Virus record (IMG/VR): IMGVR_UViG_3300025645_000518
Coordinates: 1-22,100 of that record
Origin: a virus
Direction: 5' to 3' (one strand)
DNA length: 22,100 bases
Shown here: one piece after another, positions 7,385 to 14,351 of the stretch
Numbering within the stretch: position 1 is the stretch's first letter
Layout of the letters: each line of letters begins with the position of its first letter
Translations under genes and position numbers: made by a program
Notes under the pieces: generated by a model
Told to the model about the DNA's origin: nothing
Databases searched by the model: none
The model's input: only the letters and a program-made list of their open reading frames with translations

Positions 7385-7965
7385 CTAAATTTAGGTCCTG
7401 TTAAAAATATAGCCAATGATTTTCTTGTCCCTTTTGTTACAGGCTCTACCATATGGTGTAAATGCGGTTTAAATAAAAGCACGTCACCGGGTTTACTAAA
7501 CCTGTCTATAGTTTCTACATTATTGTTTAATATTTTAAATGTGCCTCCTTTATACGGGGCAGGTGAAATATCAATTAACAAAGTCGCTTTAATATCAAAT
7601 GTAATATCGTTAGCCATATCATTATGCCAGTCGTATTTAGCTTTTCGTTTTGATGAATAAGTATTGTACAATACATATTCCATATCTCCATAGTCAAAAG
7701 TTACATAGCCAAATTTGTGATTAATTGTCCAAAGAACTTGTTTAATAAAATCATTTAAAAAAGGTCTTAGTGTTTTATACAGAACCCAATAAACATCACT
7801 AGTCTTTTTACTTTTTCCTTTTAAATCATGCGCGGAAAACTTTTCGTCTTGTCTACCTACAAGGTTCTCGTCACACAACTTTGTTAAAGCAGATATCTCA
7901 TCTTTGGTGAAATGGTTTTGCCAAAACCAGTAATCATATTTAGAAAATTCAGTATCTTTTTGCAT
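7381..7965 (-). CDS. 2OG-Fe(II) oxygenase-like protein 8 (PKHD/prolyl-hydroxylase-like)
   Basis: A 194-aa single-domain oxygenase. Expected ligands are all visible: H114-x-D116 in YDWHNDMA, distal H171 in LHHMVEPVTKGTR and the 2OG-binding R181. Between them lie KATLLIDIS (126-134) and KGGTFKI (139-145), the usual 'L-x-x-L-x-x-x-GG-x-F' strand pair of PKHD-type hydroxylases. The C-terminus, TKGTRKSLAIFLTGPKFR, is strikingly like TKGTRYSLVCWTIGPKFK in the gene at 10127-10732, so these two are paralogues or came from closely related sources. The N-terminus has DYWFWQNHFT, matching DYWYFEKVIP there. PKHD relatives act on protein residues or iron-chelator-related targets, and the substrate here is unknown. 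Confidence 0.88.
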   Translation of the reverse strand: MQKDTEFSKYDYWFWQNHFTKDEISALTKLCDENLVGRQDEKFSAHDLKGKSKKTSDVYWVLYKTLRPFLNDFIKQVLWTINHKFGYVTFDYGDMEYVLYNTYSSKRKAKYDWHNDMANDITFDIKATLLIDISPAPYKGGTFKILNNNVETIDRFSKPGDVLLFKPHLHHMVEPVTKGTRKSLAIFLTGPKFR

Positions 7966-8498
7966 TAAAACTCCACAATATCAAAATCAAACGACACTAC
8001 TATTCTATCTTTATCGCTTTGATTGGGGTTAGTATAGTGAAGAAGATAACCTGGAAAAAAACAAAGCGTACCTTCTTTTACCTCAGGCATAGCTAGTTGT
8101 GTATTTGCAGTAACAGGGTTTGGTACAGGTGAAACAAAATAAGTACCGTCCATTTTACCTTGAATGTCATAGTACAACACACCTGTGTACATTGCTTTAC
8201 CGTGATGATGAATTGTTTGATAGTCACCTTTTTTGTAAGCCACTGTCCAAATATCTTTAATATTAATTTTTTTTATATTAGTTTCTTTTAATAAAAGTTC
8301 CATATCTTTTTTAAAAACTGTGTTGAAAGTATTTTTAAATTCTTCTATGTCGTTACAAAAACGAGATGTTTCATAGTTTGTTAAGTTTCTTCTTAAAAAA
8401 GATAGATTTGACATAACCTTACCTAATTTCCTTTTTTTGTTTTTCCAATCTTTAACTTGTGTTGAGGCAATGTCTACAGAAAACAAAGTATTTATCAT
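7965..8498 (-). CDS. 2OG-Fe(II) oxygenase-like protein 7 (HxH type)
   Basis: A 177-aa protein. After a Lys/Asn-rich N-terminal helical part comes DIWTVAYKKGDYQTIHHHG (82-100), with H97-x-H99 at the first iron-ligand site, then YTGVLYYDI (104-112). The distal part reads GTLCFFPGYLLHYTNPN with H154, and DRIVVSF (164-170) with the presumed 2OG-binding R165. The spacing from H-x-H to the following 'G-V-x-Y' is the same (9 and 7 residues before the Gly) as in the genes at 9591 and 10732, which ties them to one group. Its FPG-x-L-LH segment is closer to the gene at 6378. It is coupled to its neighbours by TAATG and ATGA overlaps. Confidence 0.82.
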   Translation of the reverse strand: MINTLFSVDIASTQVKDWKNKKRKLGKVMSNLSFLRRNLTNYETSRFCNDIEEFKNTFNTVFKKDMELLLKETNIKKINIKDIWTVAYKKGDYQTIHHHGKAMYTGVLYYDIQGKMDGTYFVSPVPNPVTANTQLAMPEVKEGTLCFFPGYLLHYTNPNQSDKDRIVVSFDFDIVEF

Positions 8499-9052
8499 TT
8501 TATCCTTTCAAATGTATAGATGCAAATCATTCTTACTTCATCAGGTTTACCCACAAACCCTGCAGCATGAAAGTTCTCACCTGGGTAAATAGCATATTTA
8601 CCTTTTTTTGCAGTAATTTCTTTATCAATTCTTTTTGCTTTTTTATCTTTGTAGGTTTCTTTAAAAACAAACGTAGAACCTTTTGTAAAGGAGTTTATAT
8701 AATAAATAAATACATCATGGGGAAACTCATGATCCCAATGTGGATCGGAATATACACCACTATTATACCAAGTAAAGTTTAGTTGACCTCTAAGTATTCT
8801 TTTAATTTGAATCTTATTTTTTCTTAAAGCTTTTTCCATTATCGGATAAATTAAATCATGTAAGTTCGAATTGACTTTAAAACCCTCATCATTAGTATAA
8901 TCATACCTAGGTATAAGCACGTGGGTAACGCATGGGTATTTTGGAGTAACAGGACTTGGTAGAAAATACCAAGGGAACATATTATTATTTATGTTTGCTT
9001 CTAACATATCGGTATCTTTTTTATTTAAGTTTCCTTCTATTATCTTAACCAT
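8495..9052 (-). CDS. 2OG-Fe(II) oxygenase-like protein 6 (HxD type, 'FPWY' group)
   Basis: A 185-aa protein with the full set of superfamily residues: H105-x-D107 in SDPHWDHEFPHDVF, distal H162 in YPGENFHAAGF and R174 in DEVRMICIYTF. FPWYF (26-30) near the N-terminus, the IKRILRGQLNF strand (83-93), and VFIYYINSFTKGSTFVF (114-130) give the expected 'H-x-x-x-x-YY-x-N-x-x-x-G-x-T' core. The closest relative in the window is the gene at 5900-6385, with which it shares the FxWY segment and the second His four residues after the iron-ligand Asp (HWD-x-x-x-x-H). Its start lies 13 bases inside the end of the preceding gene. Reaction is probably an oxygen-dependent hydroxylation; the target is unknown. 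Confidence 0.87.
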   Translation of the reverse strand: MVKIIEGNLNKKDTDMLEANINNNMFPWYFLPSPVTPKYPCVTHVLIPRYDYTNDEGFKVNSNLHDLIYPIMEKALRKNKIQIKRILRGQLNFTWYNSGVYSDPHWDHEFPHDVFIYYINSFTKGSTFVFKETYKDKKAKRIDKEITAKKGKYAIYPGENFHAAGFVGKPDEVRMICIYTFERIK

Positions 9053-9594
9053 GGCTTCATTATTAGTTTAGGGTATTTACTATCTTCCATTCCATCATAA
9101 GCTCTGTCTCTGTTTTCCCCATCTGCTCTTATGTAATGCATAAAAATTTGACAGCACGACTCTCCTTCAAAGGGTTTTCTCCAATGATCGTATTTTTGCC
9201 CCTCGTAAAAAACAGCTTCACCTGGTTTTGTATACATAGGCACGTCACCTTTTTCTGTTTCATACCATAAAGGCCATTGAGTATCAGACCAGATATTAAG
9301 ACTTACAGAAACTTCACATGAAGATCTATCTGAATGTCGTTTCATTACATTATCTTTAAAATAAACTCTTGAAAATGAATAAGTAGGTATAAGTTTTGAT
9401 TTAAATACTTTTTCTACTAATGGTTTTTTTATACACATAAAGTATTGTGCTACTAAATCTGAATAAATAGATATAGATCCTTCTACCATAGGATCAGCTC
9501 TAGCTATTTTTTGTTTAAAAAAACAATGATCAAAATATATCTCTAGATCTTTAAGCTCTTGTTTAGTTAAGAAATTTTTATAGTGTTTAATCAT
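9040..9594 (-). CDS. 2OG-Fe(II) oxygenase-like protein 5 (HSDR type)
   Basis: A 184-aa protein whose core starts SFSRVYFKDNVMKRHSDRSS (73-92) with H87-x-D89, then CEVSVSLNIWSD (93-104). A distal segment, PGEAVFYEGQKYDHWRKPF, carries H137, and CCQIFMHYI closes the helix. The order 'RHSDR-x-SCE-x-S-x-S-LNI', 'PG-x-A-x-x-Y-x-G-x-x-x-x-HWR' and 'Q-x-F-x-HY' is one I recognise from T4-like cyanophage and marine phage oxygenases. Where other members have Arg or Lys for 2-oxoglutarate, this one shows Q149, which seems usual for the subgroup. A distinctive C-terminal tail with many Asp, Arg and Lys residues extends about 30 aa past the domain. Only member of this type in the window. Confidence 0.85.
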   Translation of the reverse strand: MIKHYKNFLTKQELKDLEIYFDHCFFKQKIARADPMVEGSISIYSDLVAQYFMCIKKPLVEKVFKSKLIPTYSFSRVYFKDNVMKRHSDRSSCEVSVSLNIWSDTQWPLWYETEKGDVPMYTKPGEAVFYEGQKYDHWRKPFEGESCCQIFMHYIRADGENRDRAYDGMEDSKYPKLIMKPWLR

Positions 9595-10130
9595 ATCAAG
9601 TTAAAAGAAAAAGATATTCTTTTTTTCTTTTTATTTAAATTAGGCTCTACATTATGTAATAACCAACTAGGGAATAAATAAAGTGTACCTTCTTTAGATG
9701 GCAACCACCAAGATTGCGCAGAATAATTATTAAGCTTCGGATATCTATTTATTTGCCAGGCAGGGTTGAAAAAAAATATATTTCCACAATCTTTAGGTGT
9801 TTGAGTGTAATATACACCAGATATCATTTCATCATTATGGTCGTGTAGTAAATTATAATCTTTATAATAATTAATATTACACCAAATGTTACTAAAATTT
9901 ACTTTTGTTTCATAAATTGCTTTTGAAAAATCATTAGCATATTTTACAATTTCTTTTTTTAATTCAGTTAAACAATCGTCCGATAGATCTTCAGATTGAA
10001 AACCGCCTCTATTAGACTTAACACATCCTTTTGAATTCTTTTCAATTAAATTAGCATAATTATTTAAAACATCGTTATTGATATTAAGTTCCTTTTTAAA
10101 TACGCTAGTTTTAAATATGTCTATAATCAT
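9591..10130 (-). CDS. 2OG-Fe(II) oxygenase-like protein 4 (PF13759/TIGR02466-like, HxH type)
   Basis: A 179-aa protein matching the family I know as TIGR02466 or 'putative 2OG-Fe(II) oxygenase': NIWCNINYYKDYNLLHDH (81-98) with H96-x-H98, MISGVYYTQTPKDCGNIFF (102-120), FNPA, then EGTLYLFPSWLLHNVEPN with distal H159, and KRISFSFN with R171. The FPSWLLH-x-V-x-P-N and RISFSFN segments are near-exact family signatures. It resembles the gene at 10732-11310 most (KDCG, FPSW, R-I-x-x-SFN), although a PKHD-type gene lies between them. The N-terminal 60 residues are Asn/Lys-rich and helical. Catalysis is unproven for this H-x-H family. Substrate unknown. Confidence 0.87.
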   Translation of the reverse strand: MIIDIFKTSVFKKELNINNDVLNNYANLIEKNSKGCVKSNRGGFQSEDLSDDCLTELKKEIVKYANDFSKAIYETKVNFSNIWCNINYYKDYNLLHDHNDEMISGVYYTQTPKDCGNIFFFNPAWQINRYPKLNNYSAQSWWLPSKEGTLYLFPSWLLHNVEPNLNKKKKRISFSFNLI

Positions 10131-10732
10131 TTGAATTTAGGTCCTATTGTCCAACAAACTAAAGAGTATCTTGTACCTTTAGTTATAGGAGTAACTTTAT
10201 GGTATATCTGACTTGGAAAAACAATTATACTACCCTGTTCACTCATCTCCCTAACTCTTTGAACTTCTCTCTTTATTCCTATTTTTGCGTCGACTGCTAC
10301 GTAAAACATACCTCCCTCGTAATCTTTAGGGTCTGATAGGTTTACACAACAGCTTAATTTTCTAATCTTACCCTTCCAATTCTCTCTTGAATTTTCATCA
10401 TAAGGCGCTGGGTTGGCATCAAAATGCCAATTGTAATGCTGTTTATCTTTACCTTTATACTCTGTAAATTGAACGTCTTCACACCAATCAAAGTCAAAAC
10501 CCCAATCTGCACTTTTATTAGCGCCATGTATAAAAGGTAAGATCATTTCGTATACCCAAGGATCATTAAACCAACCCGTGTGTGAATTACGCATTTCATA
10601 ATCTATTTTATTGTCATCAACTACAGCTTGTTCTTTTTCTAATTTTTTACCAAATTTAATAATTTCATTACATTGTTTTTTAGGTATAACTTTTTCAAAA
10701 TACCAATAATCAGCTTTACCAAATAAACTCAT
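10127..10732 (-). CDS. 2OG-Fe(II) oxygenase-like protein 3 (PKHD/prolyl-hydroxylase-like)
   Basis: The 201-aa product has the clearest canonical motif set in the array: H103-x-D105 in YNWHFDANP, distal H178 in FPSQIYHKVTPITKGTR and R188 ten residues later, the exact PKHD spacing. KIRKLSCCVNLSD (122-134) and YEGGMFYV (138-145) provide the core strands, with the 'Y-x-GG-x-F' turn of Fe2OG-type prolyl 4-hydroxylase-like domains. Similar proteins are common in marine T4-like phages. It is paralogous to the gene at 7381-7965 by its GADYWYF-like start and its TKGTR...GPKFK end. The family generally hydroxylates peptide side chains, so a virion or host protein target is a reasonable inference, but none is identified. 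Confidence 0.9.
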   Translation of the reverse strand: MSLFGKADYWYFEKVIPKKQCNEIIKFGKKLEKEQAVVDDNKIDYEMRNSHTGWFNDPWVYEMILPFIHGANKSADWGFDFDWCEDVQFTEYKGKDKQHYNWHFDANPAPYDENSRENWKGKIRKLSCCVNLSDPKDYEGGMFYVAVDAKIGIKREVQRVREMSEQGSIIVFPSQIYHKVTPITKGTRYSLVCWTIGPKFK

Positions 10733-11310
10733 TAAATGTTGAAGCTGTACGCTATCCTATCTTTATTAGTTTTATTTGGTGTAACAAAATGATTAATCCA
10801 AGATGGAAACAAAATACACATTCCTGTTTGTGGAATTACTCTGTACTCTTTTGAGTTATACTTATTATAGTTATGATAAGAAGTTGCATAATTATTCATT
10901 TCTGCGTTATTGTTAAAAATTAAATCACCGCAGTCTTTTTCAGCTTTTACATAATATATTCCAGATATCCAATAAGGAGGATGGTTGTGTGGTTTATTAA
11001 AATCTCCTTTATTGTTTATTATAAACCAACTGTTATGTATTGTTGGCGTTCCCTTAACTTCAAAATCTTTTAAAGGTCCCTCTTTAACAAACTTATGTAC
11101 TTCTTCGTTTAGTGTTTCAGTAACTGTAGGAAAGGGGTAGAAGAAGTATTGAGTGTGTATCCCTCCTTCAGCAGACGTACCTACATTATGGTTTTCATGT
11201 TTTATCTTATTTAAATATTTAATAATTTTTTTATTATCAACGTTTTTAAATGTTTTTGCATAAATAGGTGTCGTAAAAACATCCTGCATTTCAAATTTAT
11301 TTTTAGTCAT
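10732..11310 (-). CDS. 2OG-Fe(II) oxygenase-like protein 2 (PF13759/TIGR02466-like, HxH type)
   Basis: A 192-aa protein with the family layout: IHNSWFIINNKGDFNKPHNH (91-110), with H108-x-H110, then PPYWISGIYYVKAEKDCGDL, then CILFPSWINHFVTPN with distal H174, and DRIAYSFN with R185. TPIYAKTF near the N-terminus matches the 'F-x-T-P-(I/V)-x' strand that opens TIGR02466-like proteins. It overlaps the previous gene by 8 bases (ATGACTAA) and the next by a TAATG junction. Of the four H-x-H proteins here it is most like the one at 9591. A Tyr/Asn-rich insertion (about 138-155) lies between the core strands, where substrate-binding loops usually sit. Confidence 0.87.
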   Translation of the reverse strand: MTKNKFEMQDVFTTPIYAKTFKNVDNKKIIKYLNKIKHENHNVGTSAEGGIHTQYFFYPFPTVTETLNEEVHKFVKEGPLKDFEVKGTPTIHNSWFIINNKGDFNKPHNHPPYWISGIYYVKAEKDCGDLIFNNNAEMNNYATSYHNYNKYNSKEYRVIPQTGMCILFPSWINHFVTPNKTNKDRIAYSFNI

Positions 11311-11872
11311 AGTAAAACCATCCTGTAATTATATATTTATTTTCTTTTTGTTTTTCTGATATCTCACCCTTATGTGTATGTGTCCAGGCAGCAGGCCAAA
11401 TTAAAGTGTCTCCTTTTTTACAATCAAAAGTTTTTTTTTGATAATAAAACATAGTACCTGCATTTTTACAAGTATTTAAAAAAGTCATAAATACTAAATG
11501 TCTTTTTACTGCATCTGGTGAACCATCATTTTCATAATGCCATAATTTAAAACCCTGACCTGGTTTATACATTTGTATATTACAACCACCCAATCCCCAT
11601 TTAGATTGTTGTTGATCAGCAAAAACGTATTTCTTTTTGTATTTATTTACACAAAATGATAATTCTTCTAAATAAGATCTTATATCTTTATTTAAAGCTA
11701 AATCTTCTGTGGTTAGTGGTATATCGGTTGAATCCTTAGTTTCAAGAGCAAGTTCTTGTTTGCCTCCTACAATTCCAGCTTTATGTCTTTTTTTATTTTT
11801 ATTAAAAAATTTTAATACGTTATCTATAACTTCGTTTTCAACTTTAAATTTCCCAATGAAAGAATCTGACAT
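11303..11872 (-). CDS. 2OG-Fe(II) oxygenase-like protein 1 (HxE type)
   Basis: First gene of the oxygenase array. The 189-aa product has MYKPGQGFKLWHYENDG (101-117), with H112-x-E114 where most relatives carry H-x-D, then HLVFMTFLNTCKNAGTMFYY (125-144), GDTLIWPAAWTHTHKGE with H165 (or H167) as the distal ligand, and NKYIITGWF with K179 at the 2OG-binding position. The combination 'WH-x-E', 'L-x-x-x-x-x-x-G-x-x-FYYQ', 'WPA-x-WTHTH-x-G' and 'KYI-x-TGWF' is one I recognise from cyanophage oxygenases, where Glu and Lys are usual, so the variants do not mean it is inactive. It is separated from the upstream gene by 38 bases, one of the few gaps in the operon. Confidence 0.85.
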   Translation of the reverse strand: MSDSFIGKFKVENEVIDNVLKFFNKNKKRHKAGIVGGKQELALETKDSTDIPLTTEDLALNKDIRSYLEELSFCVNKYKKKYVFADQQQSKWGLGGCNIQMYKPGQGFKLWHYENDGSPDAVKRHLVFMTFLNTCKNAGTMFYYQKKTFDCKKGDTLIWPAAWTHTHKGEISEKQKENKYIITGWFYYD

Positions 11873-11910
11873 AACGTCAGTTATATAGAACTATTGTAAA
11901 TAATCAAGTG

Positions 11911-12339
11911 TTAGACAGGAACCCAAGCTGAACCATCCCAATAATTAGTAACAGTTTCACTTGTTGTATTTAAAGCGTTCCATCTGGTATTATCTTCGTC
12001 CCACTCTACAACGTAATAATCGTCACTAATACTAGAAGTATCTCCGTACGGAGTGCCTGGTGCTTGCCATTTATAATTAGCATCTAAAGACCAAGAAGCA
12101 AAAGGTTGTGGTTCGTAAAATGCATTATTTGTAGCATCCCAAGTATAACCTACTCCCGCATAGTTATATCTTGTAGAAGCATCATTTGCATTTATAAAAG
12201 TTTCAACAACAGTTGCAGTTTGATCATTTAATATATCTCTTGCTTGTTGAATTCCATCTGCTTCAGTAGCTACATCCAAAACCATATCGTCTGTAACAAT
12301 ATTATTATCATCCACTATAGCAAAATACTTTTCAGCCAT
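11911..12339 (-). CDS. Trp-rich conserved phage protein, fibre-associated
   Basis: A 142-aa protein beginning MAEKYFAIVDDNNIVTDDMV. A middle segment, YNYAGVGYTWDATNNAFYEP (58-77), is followed by QPFASWSLDANYKWQAPGTP. It ends with a Trp-rich stretch including VEWDEDNTRW (109-118). The order 'YAG-x-G-x-x-(Y/W)D-x-x-x-x-AF-x-x-PQP(F/Y)-x-SW-x-L' then 'W-x-AP' is widespread in T4-like cyanophages and pelagiphages beside tail fibre genes, as I recall, with unknown function. The position between the Gly-rich protein and the oxygenases, coupled by TAATG to the former, suggests a virion component or fibre chaperone. No catalytic motif seen. It is the last structural gene before the oxygenase array. 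Confidence 0.75.
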   Translation of the reverse strand: MAEKYFAIVDDNNIVTDDMVLDVATEADGIQQARDILNDQTATVVETFINANDASTRYNYAGVGYTWDATNNAFYEPQPFASWSLDANYKWQAPGTPYGDTSSISDDYYVVEWDEDNTRWNALNTTSETVTNYWDGSAWVPV

Positions 12340-13247
12340 TATTGAAATTTCCTTCTAATTATTACTCTACCTGATGAACCTGGAGATGCTTGACCAACGG
12401 ATTCACCGCCTCCGCCTCCACCGCCTCCTAGGCCTGATGTTGCACCACTTGGTGCTTGAGGAGGAGATCCTGCTCCTTGAGATCCTCCACCTGATCCACC
12501 ATTAGATCTTGGGTTACCCCAACTTCCACCACCACCGCCACCGGCCATAGTTACTGATGATCCTGTGATTGATGTTGATCTTCCATTACCACCATCTCCA
12601 CCTTGTGAATTGTTTCTCGATGGTCCTGGTTGTCCGCCGTTAGCAGCTCCACCGCCTCCTGAGCCGTGATGTGAAAATTGTCCTGATCCTCCAGGTTGTC
12701 CGTGACCGTATGTTCCTGAATTTCCTGGTTGACCTGGTTGTTGACCAGAACCTGATCCATAAGGGTTTCCACCCCCTGATCCGCCTCCTGATCCTCCAGA
12801 GTTAGGGTTGGCCTGCCATGCAGCTCCACCGCCCCCACCAAGTGCAGTTAATATAGTTGAACCGTCGTTAAAAGTAGATTGGCCTCCGGTGTTTCCTCTA
12901 GATCTTTGTCCAGCGGCATTTCCTTGACCACCAACACCAACGTTATAAGTTTGCTTTGCAACAGTTAACAGAGCGTTAGTCATATCGACCATTCCACCTG
13001 CTCCACCGCCACCTCCATGTTCGCATCCGCCTCCGCCACCTCCAGCGACTAGAACAATGTTAATAGCTTTTCCGTAAGTTCCATCTGTCCCTAATTTAGA
13101 GATAACAAATGAGCCTCCAGAATTGTAAGTGTGTATTTTATAATCTCCTGAAGTAGAAACACTACCTCCAGATGCTTCCATAAATGGTGGACCACCTCCA
13201 ATCATGCTTGGGAAAGATCCTCCGCCTCTAGTTGTTCTTAGTGGCAT
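12339..13247 (-). CDS. Gly-rich adhesin-like tail tip protein
   Basis: A 302-aa protein built around a glycine-rich region (about residues 68-285) with runs of five to eight Gly separated by short Asn/Ser/Gln/Pro segments such as NPYGSGSGQQPGQPGNSG (161-178). It is framed by GDYKIHTYNSGGSFVI (34-49) before and SGRVIIRRKFQ (292-302) after, both typical of the Gly_rich_2-like proteins of marine phages. Polyglycine helices of this kind form the receptor-binding tip of T-even-like gp38 adhesins, so host recognition at a fibre tip is the likely role. There is no strict Gly-x-y collagen repeat. AGGAG lies 6 bases before the ATG. Adjacent Pro, Asn, Asp and Lys residues make it a conceivable substrate of the downstream hydroxylases. 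Confidence 0.85.
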   Translation of the reverse strand: MPLRTTRGGGSFPSMIGGGPPFMEASGGSVSTSGDYKIHTYNSGGSFVISKLGTDGTYGKAINIVLVAGGGGGGCEHGGGGGAGGMVDMTNALLTVAKQTYNVGVGGQGNAAGQRSRGNTGGQSTFNDGSTILTALGGGGGAAWQANPNSGGSGGGSGGGNPYGSGSGQQPGQPGNSGTYGHGQPGGSGQFSHHGSGGGGAANGGQPGPSRNNSQGGDGGNGRSTSITGSSVTMAGGGGGGSWGNPRSNGGSGGGSQGAGSPPQAPSGATSGLGGGGGGGGESVGQASPGSSGRVIIRRKFQ

Positions 13248-13256
13248 TAATTACTC

Positions 13257-14324
13257 CTATGCGAATTGTGTTTGTGCTGCAAAAACTTTGAATGTTGCAT
13301 CACCAGTTTTTATAACAGTATATGTGTAAACGTCAACAGAGTTTGCGTTTCCAGCAGAAGGTGCATCTCCACCTTGCCATTCTGGGGTTACTCCTGATCC
13401 ATCAACTTGTACAGATGAATTGTAATAAGCAGTAGACATTGTTACTAGGTGAACAACAGTTAAAGATTCTCCTGTATCCATAATAGAGTTTAGTGAGTTA
13501 GAACCATCACCTCTAATATTTAAAGTCCAGTTTCCTGAAGCATTTGAAGTGTAATATAAAACTGCTTGAGTAATTGCATCAAAGTTTACAGTTCCTGATG
13601 CTGCAGTTGCAGTGACAGTTGCTTTTTCAGTTGTTTGTTGAATAGCTCCCGCTCCTAAAGAAACTCTTCCAATACCTTTTGGATTTAAGTTTAAATCGAT
13701 GTTGGTGTCTCCACCAGTTGCAGCTACCTCAGGTGCATTACCTGTTGCTGCGTTTGTTACGTCAATTTGGTTTACTGCTGATGCTGTTGTTTGAAATGTA
13801 ATTTGTTCATTACCATTTTCATCTTGTATTCCGTGAGCATCATCAATTTTAATGTTATGACTGTTAGTGTCTAAATCACCACCTAATTGAGGTGAAGTAT
13901 CTTCAACAACATTTGCTAAGAAAAATACATCGTTTACATTTGTACCATCTGAGTAAACTAAAATAGTTTTACCTTCTGGAATTTCAACACCTGTTCCCGA
14001 TACAGTTTTAATAGTTAAAGTGTTTCCTGATCTTGTAGTGTTATCTGCAACAATGTAAGTTTTTTCAATTCCGTCTGGAACGTTAACAACTCTTGTTCCT
14101 GCTAAAGTTCCTGTTAAAGAAAGAACCATATTTCTAGCATTTGATAAAGTTGCATTAGTCATAGCTAAAGTTACATCTGCTGATGCAACGTCTATAGCTT
14201 CATAACCTGCAATTGCTTGTTGTACTAAGTTTAAGTTTGTATTTGTTTTATCGCCCCATGTACCAGAGTTTTCCCCTGTTACCATAAGCTCTAGTTTTAA
14301 ATCTGTTGAATAACTTGATGCCAT
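13257..14324 (-). CDS. tail fibre protein
   Basis: A 355-aa fibre. The N-terminal part, YSTDLKLELMVTGENSGTWG (5-24) followed by TNTNLNLVQQAI, is the common virion-attachment segment of marine phage fibres ('L-x-LE-x-x-x-x-GE-x-x-GTWG-x-x-x-NTNL'). A shaft region has VVEDTSPQLGGDLDTNSHNI (139-158) and GDTNIDLNLNPKGIGRVSLG (205-224), repeat-like motifs typical of this class. The C-terminal 110 residues, starting about residue 245, form a distinct beta-rich domain (VNFDAITQAVLYYTSNASGN). An AAAGGA ribosome site lies 9 bases before the ATG, and a strong promoter candidate lies just upstream. It probably contacts the host surface together with the following Gly-rich protein. Confidence 0.88.
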   Translation of the reverse strand: MASSYSTDLKLELMVTGENSGTWGDKTNTNLNLVQQAIAGYEAIDVASADVTLAMTNATLSNARNMVLSLTGTLAGTRVVNVPDGIEKTYIVADNTTRSGNTLTIKTVSGTGVEIPEGKTILVYSDGTNVNDVFFLANVVEDTSPQLGGDLDTNSHNIKIDDAHGIQDENGNEQITFQTTASAVNQIDVTNAATGNAPEVAATGGDTNIDLNLNPKGIGRVSLGAGAIQQTTEKATVTATAASGTVNFDAITQAVLYYTSNASGNWTLNIRGDGSNSLNSIMDTGESLTVVHLVTMSTAYYNSSVQVDGSGVTPEWQGGDAPSAGNANSVDVYTYTVIKTGDATFKVFAAQTQFA

Positions 14325-14351
14325 AATTTTTATCCTTTATTAAGTATTATA

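Noticed and set aside
5900-11872. TET/JBP-type DNA base oxygenases
   Set aside because: The motifs resemble prolyl-hydroxylase/PKHD and PF13759-like groups; no TET/JBP signature or DNA-modification partner gene is visible, although DNA as substrate is not excluded.
12551-12841. A 96-aa open frame on the minus strand inside the Gly-rich gene
   Set aside because: It is a shifted-frame shadow of glycine codons, rich in Glu, Asp and Gln, with no ribosome site and no family resemblance.
12339-13247. Collagen-like protein
   Set aside because: The Gly distribution is in runs and not in a regular Gly-x-y period, so Gly_rich_2 or adhesin-like is a better call.
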